Of a stretch of DNA of 64,000 nt, positions 9,274 through 18,740 are shown in pieces. The translations under genes and the position numbers were made by a program. This DNA comes from Asaia astilbis JCM 15831. GTDB taxonomy: Bacteria; Pseudomonadota; Alphaproteobacteria; Acetobacterales; Acetobacteraceae. How positions within the stretch are numbered: the first letter of the stretch is position 1; each line of letters begins with the position of its first letter. Under the pieces are notes generated by a model. It saw nothing but the letters and a program-made list of their open reading frames with translations, did not search any database and was not told the DNA's origin. Location: contig NZ_BAJT01000001.1 of NCBI RefSeq assembly GCF_000613845.1, forward strand, positions 124,001-188,000, read 5' to 3'.

Positions 9274-9965
9274 GTGCTGCGCTGGTGAAGATTGTCGTCG
9301 TCGAGGACGATCCGTCTCTTCAATTGATGATCCGTTATAATCTGGACAAGCTGGGCTACGAAGTCTCGGCTTTTTCAGAGGCTGAGCAAGCGCTGGAATC
9401 CATATCTCGCACGCGTCCCGATGCTCTTGTGCTTGACTGGATGCTGCCAGGCATGTCGGGGTTAGATCTCTGCCGTAAGGTCAGAGGAATGCCCAATCTG
9501 CATGATCTGCCTGTCTTGATGCTGACGGCTCGCGCCGACGAGCAGGATAGCATTCGCGGCCTCGATAGCGGAGCCGATGATTATATTGCGAAGCCCTGCA
9601 GCATCGAGGCTCTGGATGCCCGTCTGCGCGCGCTGCTGCGCCGCACCCAGCCGGTCAAGCAGAACGTCCTGAGCTTTGCGGATCTGCAGCTCGATCTGCA
9701 GACCCATCGGGCAGAACGTGATGGCCGGTCTCTGACCCTGGGTCCGACAGAGTTTCGTCTGCTTGAATTTTTGATGCGGCATCCCCGGCGGGTTTTCTCG
9801 CGTGAAGATCTTCTGCAAAAGGTCTGGGGTTCGAATGTGCATGTCGAATTGCGCACAATCGATGTTCACATCAGACGCTTGCGACGCGCGCTCAATCTGG
9901 ATCATGAAATGGATTATGTGAGAACCGTGCGATCCGCCGGTTATGCGCTCGACGATCAGGCCTGA
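9270..9965 (+). CDS. phoB: Phosphate response regulator PhoB
   Basis: OmpR-type response regulator of 231 aa that binds Pho boxes when phosphorylated by PhoR. The receiver domain has the acidic pair in VVEDDPS, the phospho-acceptor Asp in LVLDWMLPG (about residue 53) and the lysine of YIAKP (about 105). The winged-helix domain has LTLGPTEFRLLEFLM, RRVFSREDLLQKVWG and RTIDVHIRRLR, all typical of PhoB. The ATG overlaps the phoU stop, and the phoR GTG follows the phoB stop after six bases. Confidence 0.95.
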   Translation: MSAALVKIVVVEDDPSLQLMIRYNLDKLGYEVSAFSEAEQALESISRTRPDALVLDWMLPGMSGLDLCRKVRGMPNLHDLPVLMLTARADEQDSIRGLDSGADDYIAKPCSIEALDARLRALLRRTQPVKQNVLSFADLQLDLQTHRAERDGRSLTLGPTEFRLLEFLMRHPRRVFSREDLLQKVWGSNVHVELRTIDVHIRRLRRALNLDHEMDYVRTVRSAGYALDDQA

Positions 9966-9971
9966 GGCAGC

Positions 9972-11123
9972 GTGACGCTTCCCGCAGTTCTTGCGGTCCT
10001 GCTGGGACTTTCCCTGCTGGGCTGGGGCGTCTCCTGGAGATCCTGGCGGCGTCGAGCCAATCTGGCCGAGGCAAGTGTGCTCAAGTCCAGGCCGGTGCAG
10101 AACGAGGCGCCTCAGGCACCGGCTTTCTGCGAGCTTCTGCCCATCCCGGCAGTCCTGCTGGATCAGGGGGGGCGCATCTTCCATGCTAATCGTGTGGCGC
10201 ATTCAACCTTTGGAGATGCACTAGGGGCCGTTATCCGGCACCCCGCAGTACAGTCGGTCCTGGCGACGCTCACCCCGGAGACGGGGGTTGTGACCCGCGT
10301 CGAGCTGGACGTGCCGGTGCGGCGCATCGTTCAGGTCACCTTCCGCAAATGGTCGGAGCGGTTCGCCAAGGGCATCGGCTGGGATGAGGGGGTTCTTGCC
10401 GTTCTGGAAGACTGCTCGGAGTTTGAGGTGGTCGACCGGATGCGCGCCGATTTTGTCGCGTATGCCAGCCATGAACTCCGAACGCCTCTCGCTTCGCTCA
10501 TCGGGTTCATCGAAACTCTGCAGGGACCCGCTTCTGACGATCCTGCGGCGCAACAGCAGTTTCTGGCGGTCATGGCCGCTCAGGCAGCCCGGATGGAGCG
10601 TCTGATCGAGCGTCTTCTCTATCTGTCTCGAGTGCAACGTCTGGAACATATGCGCCCGCATGACATGGTGGCGGCACAGGACATTATGGATCGTCTGCTC
10701 GAGGACACCCAGATTCTGATCCGTTCATCGGAGGCCAGACTGATCCTCTTGCCGACCGAGGAGGATCTTCTTTTTCCGGCCGATGAAGACCAGATTGTTC
10801 AGGTTCTGCTTAACCTGATCGAAAACGCTCTCAAATATGCCGGGCAGGATGTCGAGATCCGAGTCGGCATCACTGCTGATAATGGCAAGGGCGTCGAGAT
10901 CACCGTTGCCGATAATGGACGTGGGGTGGATGCGCAGCATGTCCCCCGTCTGACAGAGCGTTTCTATCGGGTAGAGGGACGCGTGACTGCATCGCAGACC
11001 GGCACCGGCCTCGGTCTTGCGATCGTCAAGCACATCGTCGATCGCCATGGAGGGCGGTTGCGTATCGAGAGCGCCCCTGGAAAAGGGATGACCTGCCGGG
11101 TCTGGCTGCCCAGAACAAGCTGA
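9972..11123 (+). CDS. phoR: Phosphate sensor histidine kinase PhoR
   Basis: Membrane-anchored kinase of 383 aa. One hydrophobic segment at the N-terminus is followed by a PAS-like region (PIPAVLLDQGGRIFHAN), a HisKA domain with the phosphorylated His in YASHELRTPLASLIGF, and an ATPase domain with N box LLNLIENALKYA, G1 VADNGRGV and G2 GTGLGLAIVKHI. Starts with GTG at 9972 behind GAGG, six bases after phoB. In this operon PhoR is the last gene; in enterobacteria phoBR is a separate unit from pst-phoU. It then meets a convergent small membrane-protein gene. Confidence 0.93.
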   Translation: MTLPAVLAVLLGLSLLGWGVSWRSWRRRANLAEASVLKSRPVQNEAPQAPAFCELLPIPAVLLDQGGRIFHANRVAHSTFGDALGAVIRHPAVQSVLATLTPETGVVTRVELDVPVRRIVQVTFRKWSERFAKGIGWDEGVLAVLEDCSEFEVVDRMRADFVAYASHELRTPLASLIGFIETLQGPASDDPAAQQQFLAVMAAQAARMERLIERLLYLSRVQRLEHMRPHDMVAAQDIMDRLLEDTQILIRSSEARLILLPTEEDLLFPADEDQIVQVLLNLIENALKYAGQDVEIRVGITADNGKGVEITVADNGRGVDAQHVPRLTERFYRVEGRVTASQTGTGLGLAIVKHIVDRHGGRLRIESAPGKGMTCRVWLPRTS

Positions 11124-11141
11124 CAGGTCGGGTGGTTTTTC

Positions 11142-11537
11142 TCAGAACCAGCCTTGTGGTTTGCGGATCGCCGACTCATCGACAAGAGCGATAATCGGAC
11201 GGATGACCCGGATCAACCACCAGATGAAAAGCAGCCCGAAGAGCACATAGCCAACCAGAATCAGGCAAAGAACCCCGGCAATGATCGCTCCGCAAAGACC
11301 CAGCCAGAATGTGCGGATAGCGTAGGTGAAATGGCTCTCGTAAATTGTGCCTCGTGCTTCACCGCGCTTGAAATAAGCGACGATGACGCCGGGGATGCTG
11401 GTAATTCCGAAAAAGAATGACGCAACAAAAAGTATGTGAACGGTCCACGCCCATCGTTTCGCGCGTTCGGCACGTTGAGGATTAGGCCAGGGCTCAGAAA
11501 AACCGTATTGCATGTGATGTTTCGGTCCTTTGGTCAT
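11142..11537 (-). CDS. DUF4870-like small membrane protein
   Basis: 131-aa protein with a short hydrophilic N-terminus, one hydrophobic hairpin (about residues 30-56, ending in IVAYFKRGEA) and a second long hydrophobic stretch (about 75-115). The I-A-Y-F-x-R-x-E-A region followed by an F-x-x-A-I-R-T-F-W segment fits the DUF4870/YidH-like group of unknown function. Start is uncertain: the ATG at 11537 has little in front of it, while an ATG at 11513 (MQYGF) has AAAGGA at a rather long distance. It is transcribed against phoR with only 18 bases between the stop codons. Confidence 0.7.
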   Translation of the reverse strand: MTKGPKHHMQYGFSEPWPNPQRAERAKRWAWTVHILFVASFFFGITSIPGVIVAYFKRGEARGTIYESHFTYAIRTFWLGLCGAIIAGVLCLILVGYVLFGLLFIWWLIRVIRPIIALVDESAIRKPQGWF

Positions 11538-12106
11538 GCGGTGGCAAAGACGGGATTGGGTCGTTCCTTCAGGGTATCCTGAAGAGGGGCCGAGATGTTA
11601 CAAAAAACTCATTGGCGACATGGTTTCTTCTTTGCGTGTGACCCAGCTGTCCGGTGGGGGGCTTCGTTCAGCGACGCCGCTCTCGCAGGCCCGGAACCGG
11701 ACAAAGACCGGCTTCACTGTGAGTGCCCCATCCTGAGGAAGTTCGGTGATTGGCCACAAACAAGTCAGCTCCTGAGTCTGATCAGACCAATGCAGGTCAG
11801 GTCTTGGGATGGCTCAGATCTTCACCAGAACAGTCGATTTCGGGAGACTTCGATGCGCCTAGGAGCCCGGACTAGCTCAGAAGGCAACGTTTTTGCCGGT
11901 TTCTGGTGGCACCGGTGACGGCATTCTGCCTGGCTGGCCATGTCGCGCGCCGACGCTGAAAAGTTCCATGCCGAACCGGTAGCAAAGTCTTGATACGGTC
12001 TGGCATTTTCAATGGCCGTGAGCTGTTTATTCTGCAGGGATGCTTTCGGACCCGGATTGAAAAGACGGCCTCCGACTGAAACAAGTGATAGCGCGGGATT
12101 ACTGCT
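11538..12106. other. 570-base stretch without a recognisable gene
   Basis: No reading frame here looks coding on either strand. It holds a small perfect hairpin, CTTCAGG-GTAT-CCTGAAG at 11567-11584, next to the start of the membrane-protein gene, and several short GC-rich repeats. The bases around 11872-11890 resemble a tRNA 5' arm but no T arm follows. I cannot assign a known RNA family. Confidence 0.5.
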
Positions 12107-12574
12107 ATGCCTTTGCCTTCGTTCCTGTTTGTCTGCACAGGCAATATCTGCCGTTCGCCCCTTGCTGAGGCGGCGATGCGCGCTGAAGCGTCCAAGCGTG
12201 GTCTGGCGCTGGACATCGATTCAGCGGCCACCGGGGTCTGGCATGTTGGCGAGGCCCCGGATGTCAGGGCGCGCCGCGTGGCCAAACGTCATGGGCTCGA
12301 TATCGATTCCTACGTTGCCAGGCAGGTGCAGGAAGAAGATTTCGAGCGGTTTGACCATATCATCGCGCTGGATTCAGGGCATATGCGCGCCTTGCGTCGT
12401 CTTGCGCCCGAGACCGAGCAAGACCGTATCCGTCTGCTGCTTGACTACGTTCCCGAGCGGCGCGGTGAAGAGATTTCAGATCCCTTCTACGGAAAAGAGG
12501 TCGATTTTGAGACGGCCTGGCAGGAAATCGCGCTCGGTTGCGCGAGCCTTGCGAGTTTCTCTCTGGACTCCTGA
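12107..12574 (+). CDS. Low-molecular-weight protein-tyrosine-phosphatase family protein
   Basis: 155-aa cytosolic phosphatase. The catalytic P-loop is CTGNICRSPLAEA at residue 10, with nucleophile Cys and phosphate-binding Arg; the general acid Asp is in ISDPFYG (about 126). Close homologues act on phosphotyrosine, but some bacterial and plant members dephosphorylate ketosamine phosphates. The stop codon is followed without a gap by the start of a fructosamine-kinase family gene, so both are made from one message. That pairing favours a role in removing sugars from glycated proteins. The ribosome site (GGGAT) is weak. Confidence 0.9.
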   Translation: MPLPSFLFVCTGNICRSPLAEAAMRAEASKRGLALDIDSAATGVWHVGEAPDVRARRVAKRHGLDIDSYVARQVQEEDFERFDHIIALDSGHMRALRRLAPETEQDRIRLLLDYVPERRGEEISDPFYGKEVDFETAWQEIALGCASLASFSLDS

Positions 12575-13399
12575 ATGACGACACGTCTCGACCATGCGGC
12601 GGTGCTCCTCGGGGACAACACGGCGTTCGAGGCGCTTCCTTTAAGTGGCGGCGATCTCTCAGAGATTTGGCACCTTCGTTTTGCCTCAGGTCGCGATGTC
12701 GTCGTCAAGCTTGGGGGGGACGCCGAGGCAGAGGCCGAGATGTTACGCGCAATCGCGGAAACAGGGGCTGGGGCGCCAGATGTTCTGACAGCGCAGGGCG
12801 ATCTGCTCATTCTGGAGTACCTGCCTGCGTGCGGCCTGACCGAGCAGGGCTGGAAGGCCTTGGGAAAGTCTCTCTTTACACTTCATAACAAGAGCCAGCC
12901 CTCCCGCTATGGATGGCATCGGAATTATGCTTTCGGCGCCATGCCGATCCCTAACGGCTGGACAGCGGACTGGTGCAGCTTCTGGCGCGAGTATCGTCTT
13001 CTGCCCTGTAGTGGTTTTCTGCCCAAAACGCTTGCGTTCAGGGTGAACCGGCTTGCTGACAGGCTCGACGGTCTTTTGCCTCGAACGCCGCGTGCGGCTC
13101 TCCTGCATGGTGACCTCTGGAGCGGGAACGTGCTCATGACGGGTCAATCGGCTTACTCTGTACGAAGCGTGCTGATCGATCCGGCTTGCTATATCGGAGA
13201 TGCCAGCACTGACTTCGCCATGCTGACACTGTTTTCAACACCGCCAGAGGCGTTCTGGCAAAGCTATGGATGTTTGCCAGAGGGATACGAGCGAAGCATC
13301 GACGTCTATCGTTTGTGGCCTGCTCTCGTGCATTACCGTCTTTTCGGAACTTCCTATCTCGGCATGATCGAGAGTCTGCTCGACCGACTGAACGTCTGA
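12575..13399 (+). CDS. Fructosamine/ketosamine-3-kinase family protein
   Basis: 274-aa kinase of the FN3K fold, related to aminoglycoside phosphotransferases. It phosphorylates sugar adducts on protein amines so that they fall off. The catalytic loop LLHGDLWSGNVL (about 182) and the metal-binding IDPACYIGD (about 206) are the FN3K signatures; the nucleotide-binding Lys is in VVVKLGG (about 46) and LEYLP marks the hinge. Published work found bacterial homologues to prefer ribulosamines and erythrulosamines and to lie beside LMW phosphatase genes, as here. Start codon abuts the phosphatase stop. Confidence 0.88.
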   Translation: MTTRLDHAAVLLGDNTAFEALPLSGGDLSEIWHLRFASGRDVVVKLGGDAEAEAEMLRAIAETGAGAPDVLTAQGDLLILEYLPACGLTEQGWKALGKSLFTLHNKSQPSRYGWHRNYAFGAMPIPNGWTADWCSFWREYRLLPCSGFLPKTLAFRVNRLADRLDGLLPRTPRAALLHGDLWSGNVLMTGQSAYSVRSVLIDPACYIGDASTDFAMLTLFSTPPEAFWQSYGCLPEGYERSIDVYRLWPALVHYRLFGTSYLGMIESLLDRLNV

Positions 13400-13543
13400 A
13401 GAAGCCTCGGCTCCAGTCCCGTGAGACATGATTGAAGGCAAAAGCGGTCTTCGTATGCGCCGAGCATCTAAAAATTGCGGGCATCCTGCCTCTCCGATCA
13501 GTGCTTTTCCTGCACCGACCGGAGGAAATCGGGTCGATAAGCG

Positions 13544-15165
13544 CTAGAGCGCTTTGGCGAGGGTTTCGAAGAGAACAGCAATCGCTTCAGCTCCCGGATC
13601 CGGGATGTCTTTCAGTTGTTCGTCGGGGATATAAGAAGCGCGACCAGCGCGCGCCTTCATGCTGCGCGTCGCATCGGCACCTGCACGTGACGCCTGCGCC
13701 ACCTCGTGCAAAGAACTTCCAGCTTCAAGAGCCTCGATTGCTGGAAGGAGGGCATCGAGCATGGTGCGGTCGCCTGCTCGAGCCCCTCCATAGCCCTGCA
13801 TGCGTGCAGCACCTTTTTGCAATCCCTGACGCCAGCTTGGTTCGTTGCCAGCCGTCGTTGCCAAAATCGACAACAGAACCCCGCTTGATCCGCCACTATG
13901 GCGTGCGAGCAAGCGACCCAGGGTCGACAACACCTTTTGGGGAGAGGCGAGGGGCAGGGAGTCGATCGACTTCAGGACGACTCGTGACGATTCAGCAAAG
14001 GTCGAGCCGGCATCGCCATCGCCACATTTGGCATCGAGCGCATTCAGTCTGGCTTCACTCGCGATCAGGGCCTCGGCGCCCGTGACGATAAGCCGACGCA
14101 GCATCGTATTTTCCGATGGGGTATCGAGGAATGTGTCGGTCATGGGCGGTAACGGGAGTGTGGCGATTGGGGCGTAGGGCGCCAGTCCCGGCCAGGCACG
14201 AGGCTCGGCATCGCTCGACAAGGCGTCGAGAAAGGCGGGCTCTGACGGCAGGGTCGTGAGAGAAAACCCGTTCATGTCGAGCGCGGTCATAACGGGAGCC
14301 GGACCGATGATCCAATCGGTCCGGGCAGCAAGCGCAGTACGCGAGAAACCGTCGAGCAGCGCATAGGCTTCAAGAGGGGGCACACTGCCCAGCATGTTGA
14401 GAAGCACGATGAACCTGCCTTCACGTGGCAGAGACGCTTCCAGTTTTTCCGCCGCGCGTGTCATGAGGCGTCGAGCCCTGTCAGGGGAATGCGTTCGATC
14501 CCGGCTTCACCGTGGATACCAAGCCCGAGTTCGGCCTCGTCGTCGCGTAGGCGAGGCTCCTGCTCAGGATTGTAGACAGAGCAATCGCTCAGAGCGAGGC
14601 CGATGGAGCTAAGTGACGCCGCGGCCTTGCGGGCGAGCGCAGCGACTTCGACAAGAGACTTGCCAGATTCTGCTGCGGCACCAGCGATTTTGTGGACAAG
14701 TACGGTGCCTGCGATGCCGCGTGCCTTGCTGTTCCGACCCAGGGCGATGTCATCGCCGATGATCACGACCTCAACGTCAAGACCCAGAGCTTTGGCCTGC
14801 TCGGCGGCGATACCGAAATTCAGGCGATCGCCTGTATAGTTCTTCACGATGAGCAGGCAGCCTGCTTCGCCGGTGACGGAACGAATGGCCGCGAGAATGG
14901 CATCGACGCCGGGCGAGGCAAAAAGCTGGCCGCAAACGGCGCCGGTCAGCATGCCTTTTCCCACAAATCCGGCATGAGCGGGTTCGTGGCCTGAGCCCCC
15001 GCCGGAGAGAACAGCGACACGATCCTTGCTCCAGTCTTTGCGGAGAATGACATGAATGTCGTCTGCGCCTGTCAGGCGACAGAGTTTGGCACCGTAGGAA
15101 GAGCGTAAAAGCCCTTCGAGTCCCTCTGCTACAATGGTGTCGCGCTTGTTGAAGAACCGCTTCAT
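13544..15165 (-). CDS. Dihydroxyacetone kinase, ATP-dependent DhaK-DhaL type (frameshift near 14467)
   Basis: Phosphorylates dihydroxyacetone to the glycolytic intermediate DHAP. The DhaK part has SGGGSGHEPAHAGFVG and the substrate-binding His in GLGIHGEAGIER (about 215). The frame then ends at 14461, and a second frame begins with the C-terminal third of DhaK and continues into the DhaL ATP-binding domain with DAKCGDGDAGSTFAE. Adding a C to the CC opposite 14467-14468 joins them as L-D-A-L-M-T-R, giving about 540 aa, close to the single-chain ATP-dependent family. Because the DhaK domain itself is cut, two separate proteins are unlikely. GGAGA precedes the start. Fits glycerol/dihydroxyacetone metabolism of acetic acid bacteria. 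Confidence 0.88.
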
Positions 15166-15483
15166 GTCTCGTCTCCGCGTCGAATTTCCGTGTGGTTTTT
15201 GCCGGGGAATGTCGCTTCAGGAGGAGAGAGTAGGAGCTGAAATCATGCGCGAATACGACATATCGAGGTGAGGTGAGACACATTGATGTGACGGCACGTA
15301 TCGCGCGCGACGCGCTCTTCAAGAGGGGCGAGACCTGAAGCTACCTAGAGAGGAAAGTCGTCCCGGAGCCGGTGCCGTTGGCCATGGTCGCTCCCGGATC
15401 CATCATGTAAATGATTGGCAGCGATCGTCGTTATCGTTACGATTAAACAAGAAATCTCGTTAACCGGGTCAGGAATACAGAGC
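15166..15483. promoter_or_regulatory. Divergent intergenic region between the dihydroxyacetone kinase and permease genes
   Basis: 318 bases between two divergent genes. It should carry both promoters, but I cannot pick a clear -35/-10 pair. A purine-rich run (AGGAGGAGAGAGTAGGAG) lies at 15219-15236 and an AT-rich stretch with CGATCGTCGTTATCGTTACGATTA lies closer to the permease start. No gene or known RNA seen. Confidence 0.4.
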
Positions 15484-16889
15484 TTGAACAGTCCATCCAC
15501 GTCGCATCATCCGCCCCCAGAAACGGATGAAGGATATCACAAGGATCTGGGACGTCGTCAGGTCCAGATGATCGCCATCGGTGGCGCCATTGGTACGGGT
15601 CTCTTCCTGGGTGCGGGAACGCGCCTGCAACAGGCAGGCCCGTCTCTGGCGATCGACTACCTCGTCTGTGGCTTATTCTGCTTTCTCATTCTCAGGGCGC
15701 TTGGCGAACTGGTGATGTATCGCCCCAGTGCGGGCAGTTTCGTGTCCTATGCCCGTGAGTTTCTCGGTGAAAAAGCAGCCTACGCAGCCGGCTGGCTTTC
15801 TTTTCTGAACTGGGCGATGACCGGTATCGTCGATATCACGGCAGTCGCGCTTTACATGCATTTCTGGGGCACCTTCGAGCATGTGCCGCAATGGGTGTTC
15901 GCTCTGGTCGCACTCGGTATTGTCGGCACCATGAACATGATCGGTGTGCGCTATTTCGGTGAGCTGGAGTTCTGGTTTTCGCTCATCAAGGTGGTTGCCC
16001 TTGCGCTCTTCCTGATTTTCGGTTGCGTCGTTCTCGGTCTGAAAATGCCTGTTGGTGGCGAGGTGCCGGGCTTTCACCTGATCTCGGAAAATGGTGGCAT
16101 CTTCCCCCACGGAATCATGCCGGCCCTGTTTTTGATGCAGGGTGTCGTCTTTGCCTATTCGGCGATTGAGCTGGTTGGCACGGCGGCTGGAGAGTGCGCA
16201 AATCCGCGGGACATCATTCCTCGCGCCATCAATAGTGTGATCTGGCGTATCGGCCTTTTCTATGTCGGTTCGGTGATCCTGCTGGTCTGCCTTCTGCCCT
16301 GGACTGCCTATCACAAAGGCGTCAGCCTTTCGTGACCTTCTTCCAGGCTCTCGGCGTGCCACATGTTGATACGGTCATGAATATCGTTGTTCTGACCGCG
16401 GCTTTGTCGAGCTTGAACTCGGGTCTGTATTCCACCGGTCGTGTGTTGCGTGCCCTCGCTCTCGGGGGATCGGCACCGCGCGCACTGGCCAGGATGAACC
16501 GTCAGTCAGTCCCGTATGTTGGCATTCTGACGACGGTTGTCGTGTATCTCGTGGGTGTCGGTCTTAATTACCTGATTCCGGCACGGGTGTTCGAAATCGT
16601 CCTCAATGTTGCCGCGCTCGGGATTATCAGCACCTGGAGCTTTATCCTGATTTGTCAGATCCGCATGCGTAAGCTGGTCAATAACGGTCAGATCGAGAGT
16701 GCGGGCTTCCGGATGCCGGGCGCGCCTTATACGGCCTGGCTCACTCTGGGTTTTCTCGGCTTCGTTGTGCTGATGATGGCGCTCGATTATCCTGAGGGCA
16801 CCTATACGGTCATTGCGATCCCGTTCATCTGCTTGCTTCTTGCTCTGGGTTGGGGCCTGATTATTCTGAGCCGCCGAAAGGCCGCCTGA
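15484..16889 (+). CDS. ansP: AnsP-like amino acid permease, APC superfamily (frameshift near 16326)
   Basis: Inner-membrane proton-driven amino acid importer with about 12 helices. The N-terminal [20 protein letters not shown] and GTGLFLGAG, the central [15 protein letters not shown], and [19 protein letters not shown] follow E. coli L-asparagine permease closely. The first frame ends at 16335 after KGVSLS; one extra C at 16326-16327 gives S-P-F-V-T-F-F, the sequence expected there, and carries on to 16889 (about 468 aa). I propose TTG at 15484 as start, behind AGGA, because it gives a tail like AnsP; upstream in-frame codons are not excluded. Substrate could also be another neutral amino acid. 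Confidence 0.85.
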
Positions 16890-16907
16890 CCATTTGACGG
16901 AATTTGT

Positions 16908-18158
16908 TCAGCCCTCGGCGGGCTGAGCAAGGTTTTTGGGGAGTTGACCCTCCCATTTGGCGACCACTGCGGTCGCTAGAGAATTGCCCACGACATTCGT
17001 GGCGGAACGTCCCATATCCAGAAATGTGTCGATGCCGATAATGAGGAGAACACCTTCCTCCGGCAGTTTGAATTGACTGAGCGTCGCAGCAATTACGACC
17101 AGAGAGGCGCGGGGAATGCCTGCTACACCTTTGCTTGTCAGCATCAGGGTCAGAAGCATCACAATCTGCGTGCTCCACGGAAGGCTGATATCATAGGCCT
17201 GAGCAATGAAGATGCTGGCAAAAGTGCAATACATCATCGTGCCGTCCAGATTGAACGAATAGCCGAGCGGCAGCACAAAAGAGGAAATGCGGCGTGAAAT
17301 AGGGAAGCGGGAAAGCTGTTCGAGCATCACCGGATAGGCGGCTTCCGAGCTGGCTGTCGAAAATGCCAGCAGAAAAGGTTCCCGCATCAGCGAGATCAGT
17401 CGCTTTGCAGGGCGTCCGAGGATGAGAAATGCCGCGGCGATCAGGGCACACCAGAGAAGAAACAGGGCGACGTAGAATTCGCCCATAAACTTCCCGTAAT
17501 TGATCAGGACGCCAAGTCCGTTCGTCGTGATGGTCGCCGCCATGGCACAGAAAACGGCGATCGGTGCGAGCATCATGACATAGCCCGTGACCCTCAGGAT
17601 GATGTGGGACAGGCTCTCGGTCCACTCCATGACAACCCGGGCCTTGTCAGGAGCAGCAGCGCACGCAATGCCGAAAAAGACGGAAAATACCACGATCTGC
17701 AGGATTTCGTTGTCGGTCATGGCACGAAAGACCGAATCCGGAACGATATGTTTGACGAAGCTGTCGAGCGACATCCCCGACGTCGCAACCGGCGATGTGA
17801 TCGCACCCTGAAGGCGGTGCATGCCGATGCCCGGGCCAAAGAGATTGACCAGAAGCATGCCAAGCGTGAGCGAAAACAGGGAAGCCCCGACGAACCAGAT
17901 CATGGCCTTGGCCCCGACGCGTCCCACGGAGGACGCATCTGACATACGACCGATGCCGACGACGAGTGTGGAGAACACGAGCGGGGCAATGATCATTTTG
18001 ATGAGACGTAAAAAGACGGTCGAACCAATTGAGAGATAATGCGCGATAGCTTGTTGCTGGACCGCATCAGTTCCCAGACTGTGAGCCGCCGCTCCGACGG
18101 CAATGCCGAGCAGCATTGCAATGACGATCAATGTAGTCATGCTCACGCGCTTCATCAT
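16908..18158 (-). CDS. Dicarboxylate/amino acid:cation symporter (DAACS family)
   Basis: 416-aa secondary transporter of the GltP/DctA fold, importing C4-dicarboxylates or acidic amino acids with protons or sodium. Eight membrane helices plus re-entrant loops are suggested. Key motifs: serine-rich hairpin STASSEAAYPVML, NLDGTMMYCTFASIFIAQA in helix 7, the second hairpin TSKGVAGIPRASLVV, and helix 8 DTFLDMGRSATNVVGNSLA, whose acidic and Asn residues bind cation and substrate. AAYP in place of TTLP in the first hairpin is common in GltP-type proteins. It converges with the AnsP-like gene with 18 bases between. Substrate not certain. Confidence 0.88.
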   Translation of the reverse strand: MMKRVSMTTLIVIAMLLGIAVGAAAHSLGTDAVQQQAIAHYLSIGSTVFLRLIKMIIAPLVFSTLVVGIGRMSDASSVGRVGAKAMIWFVGASLFSLTLGMLLVNLFGPGIGMHRLQGAITSPVATSGMSLDSFVKHIVPDSVFRAMTDNEILQIVVFSVFFGIACAAAPDKARVVMEWTESLSHIILRVTGYVMMLAPIAVFCAMAATITTNGLGVLINYGKFMGEFYVALFLLWCALIAAAFLILGRPAKRLISLMREPFLLAFSTASSEAAYPVMLEQLSRFPISRRISSFVLPLGYSFNLDGTMMYCTFASIFIAQAYDISLPWSTQIVMLLTLMLTSKGVAGIPRASLVVIAATLSQFKLPEEGVLLIIGIDTFLDMGRSATNVVGNSLATAVVAKWEGQLPKNLAQPAEG

Positions 18159-18377
18159 TCGGGCTCCCTATCCTGCAGAAGGCACGGGTCTAGGCTATAA
18201 TCCCCTTCGATATCAAATGACGGTCCCGCAACAGCTTCGAGCTCGTGGGCCGATAGGGGCGCTGCCGACGAGGCGCCGAAATCGAAAGGCGACTTTGCGC
18301 GTTGTGAGAGCCGATGATCTCGGTCATACGGATATCAGGTAGTCTGACGTCAAAAGGCGTTGAGAGAGGGGCAAAGC

Positions 18378-18662
18378 GTGATCCAGAGTGCGATAGCAAT
18401 AGTCACGGGCCTCATACTTGGCTTGTTCACTCTCATTATTTCCGTAATTGCGGCGATCGAAGAAGCAGGCAGGAGAGGATTGGTGGCGCTTGGTGTGCCT
18501 CACCAGGTGCAGACAGCCTTGCTGGCTTTGCTGCTCCTTGTGCTCGTTGTTCTGTCGTTCCGTTTATTCGGTCGACTTTTCGGCGTGTTGATCGCGGCGG
18601 TTCTTTTGGCTCTGCTGTTCCACGCGCTTTTCGCACCTGAAGTCACCGCTTTTTCTTTCTGA
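18378..18662 (+). CDS. Small hypothetical membrane protein
   Basis: 94 aa, nearly all hydrophobic. Three helices can be drawn: about 3-27, 44-60 and 63-80, separated by a short charged turn (EEAGRRG). I start at GTG 18378 because GAGAGGGG stands 7 bases before it; a TTG at 18360 would add six residues. No family recognised. It sits alone between the symporter and the intron-containing tRNA gene, which is on the other strand. Confidence 0.55.
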   Translation: MIQSAIAIVTGLILGLFTLIISVIAAIEEAGRRGLVALGVPHQVQTALLALLLLVLVVLSFRLFGRLFGVLIAAVLLALLFHALFAPEVTAFSF

Positions 18663-18740
18663 CTCTTTGTGGCTTGGCACACACACACCAAGCCTTGCCC
18701 GCAAGAGGGGGAAGGTGGGTGCTGTCTTTAGTGTCGAGAA

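Noticed and set aside
11866-11950. tRNA-like start (CCCGGACTAGCTCAG)
   Set aside because: The D-arm-like string is not followed by an anticodon stem or a GGTTCGAATCC T arm, and no 3' acceptor pairs with it.
14461-14467. Two separate proteins (DhaK and DhaL) with a four-base overlap instead of a frameshift
   Set aside because: The second frame begins with the last third of the DhaK domain, so the break does not fall at the domain border.
15345-15375. GAGGAAAGTC resembling the RNase P RNA core
   Set aside because: The surrounding conserved segments of RNase P RNA are missing and the space is too small.
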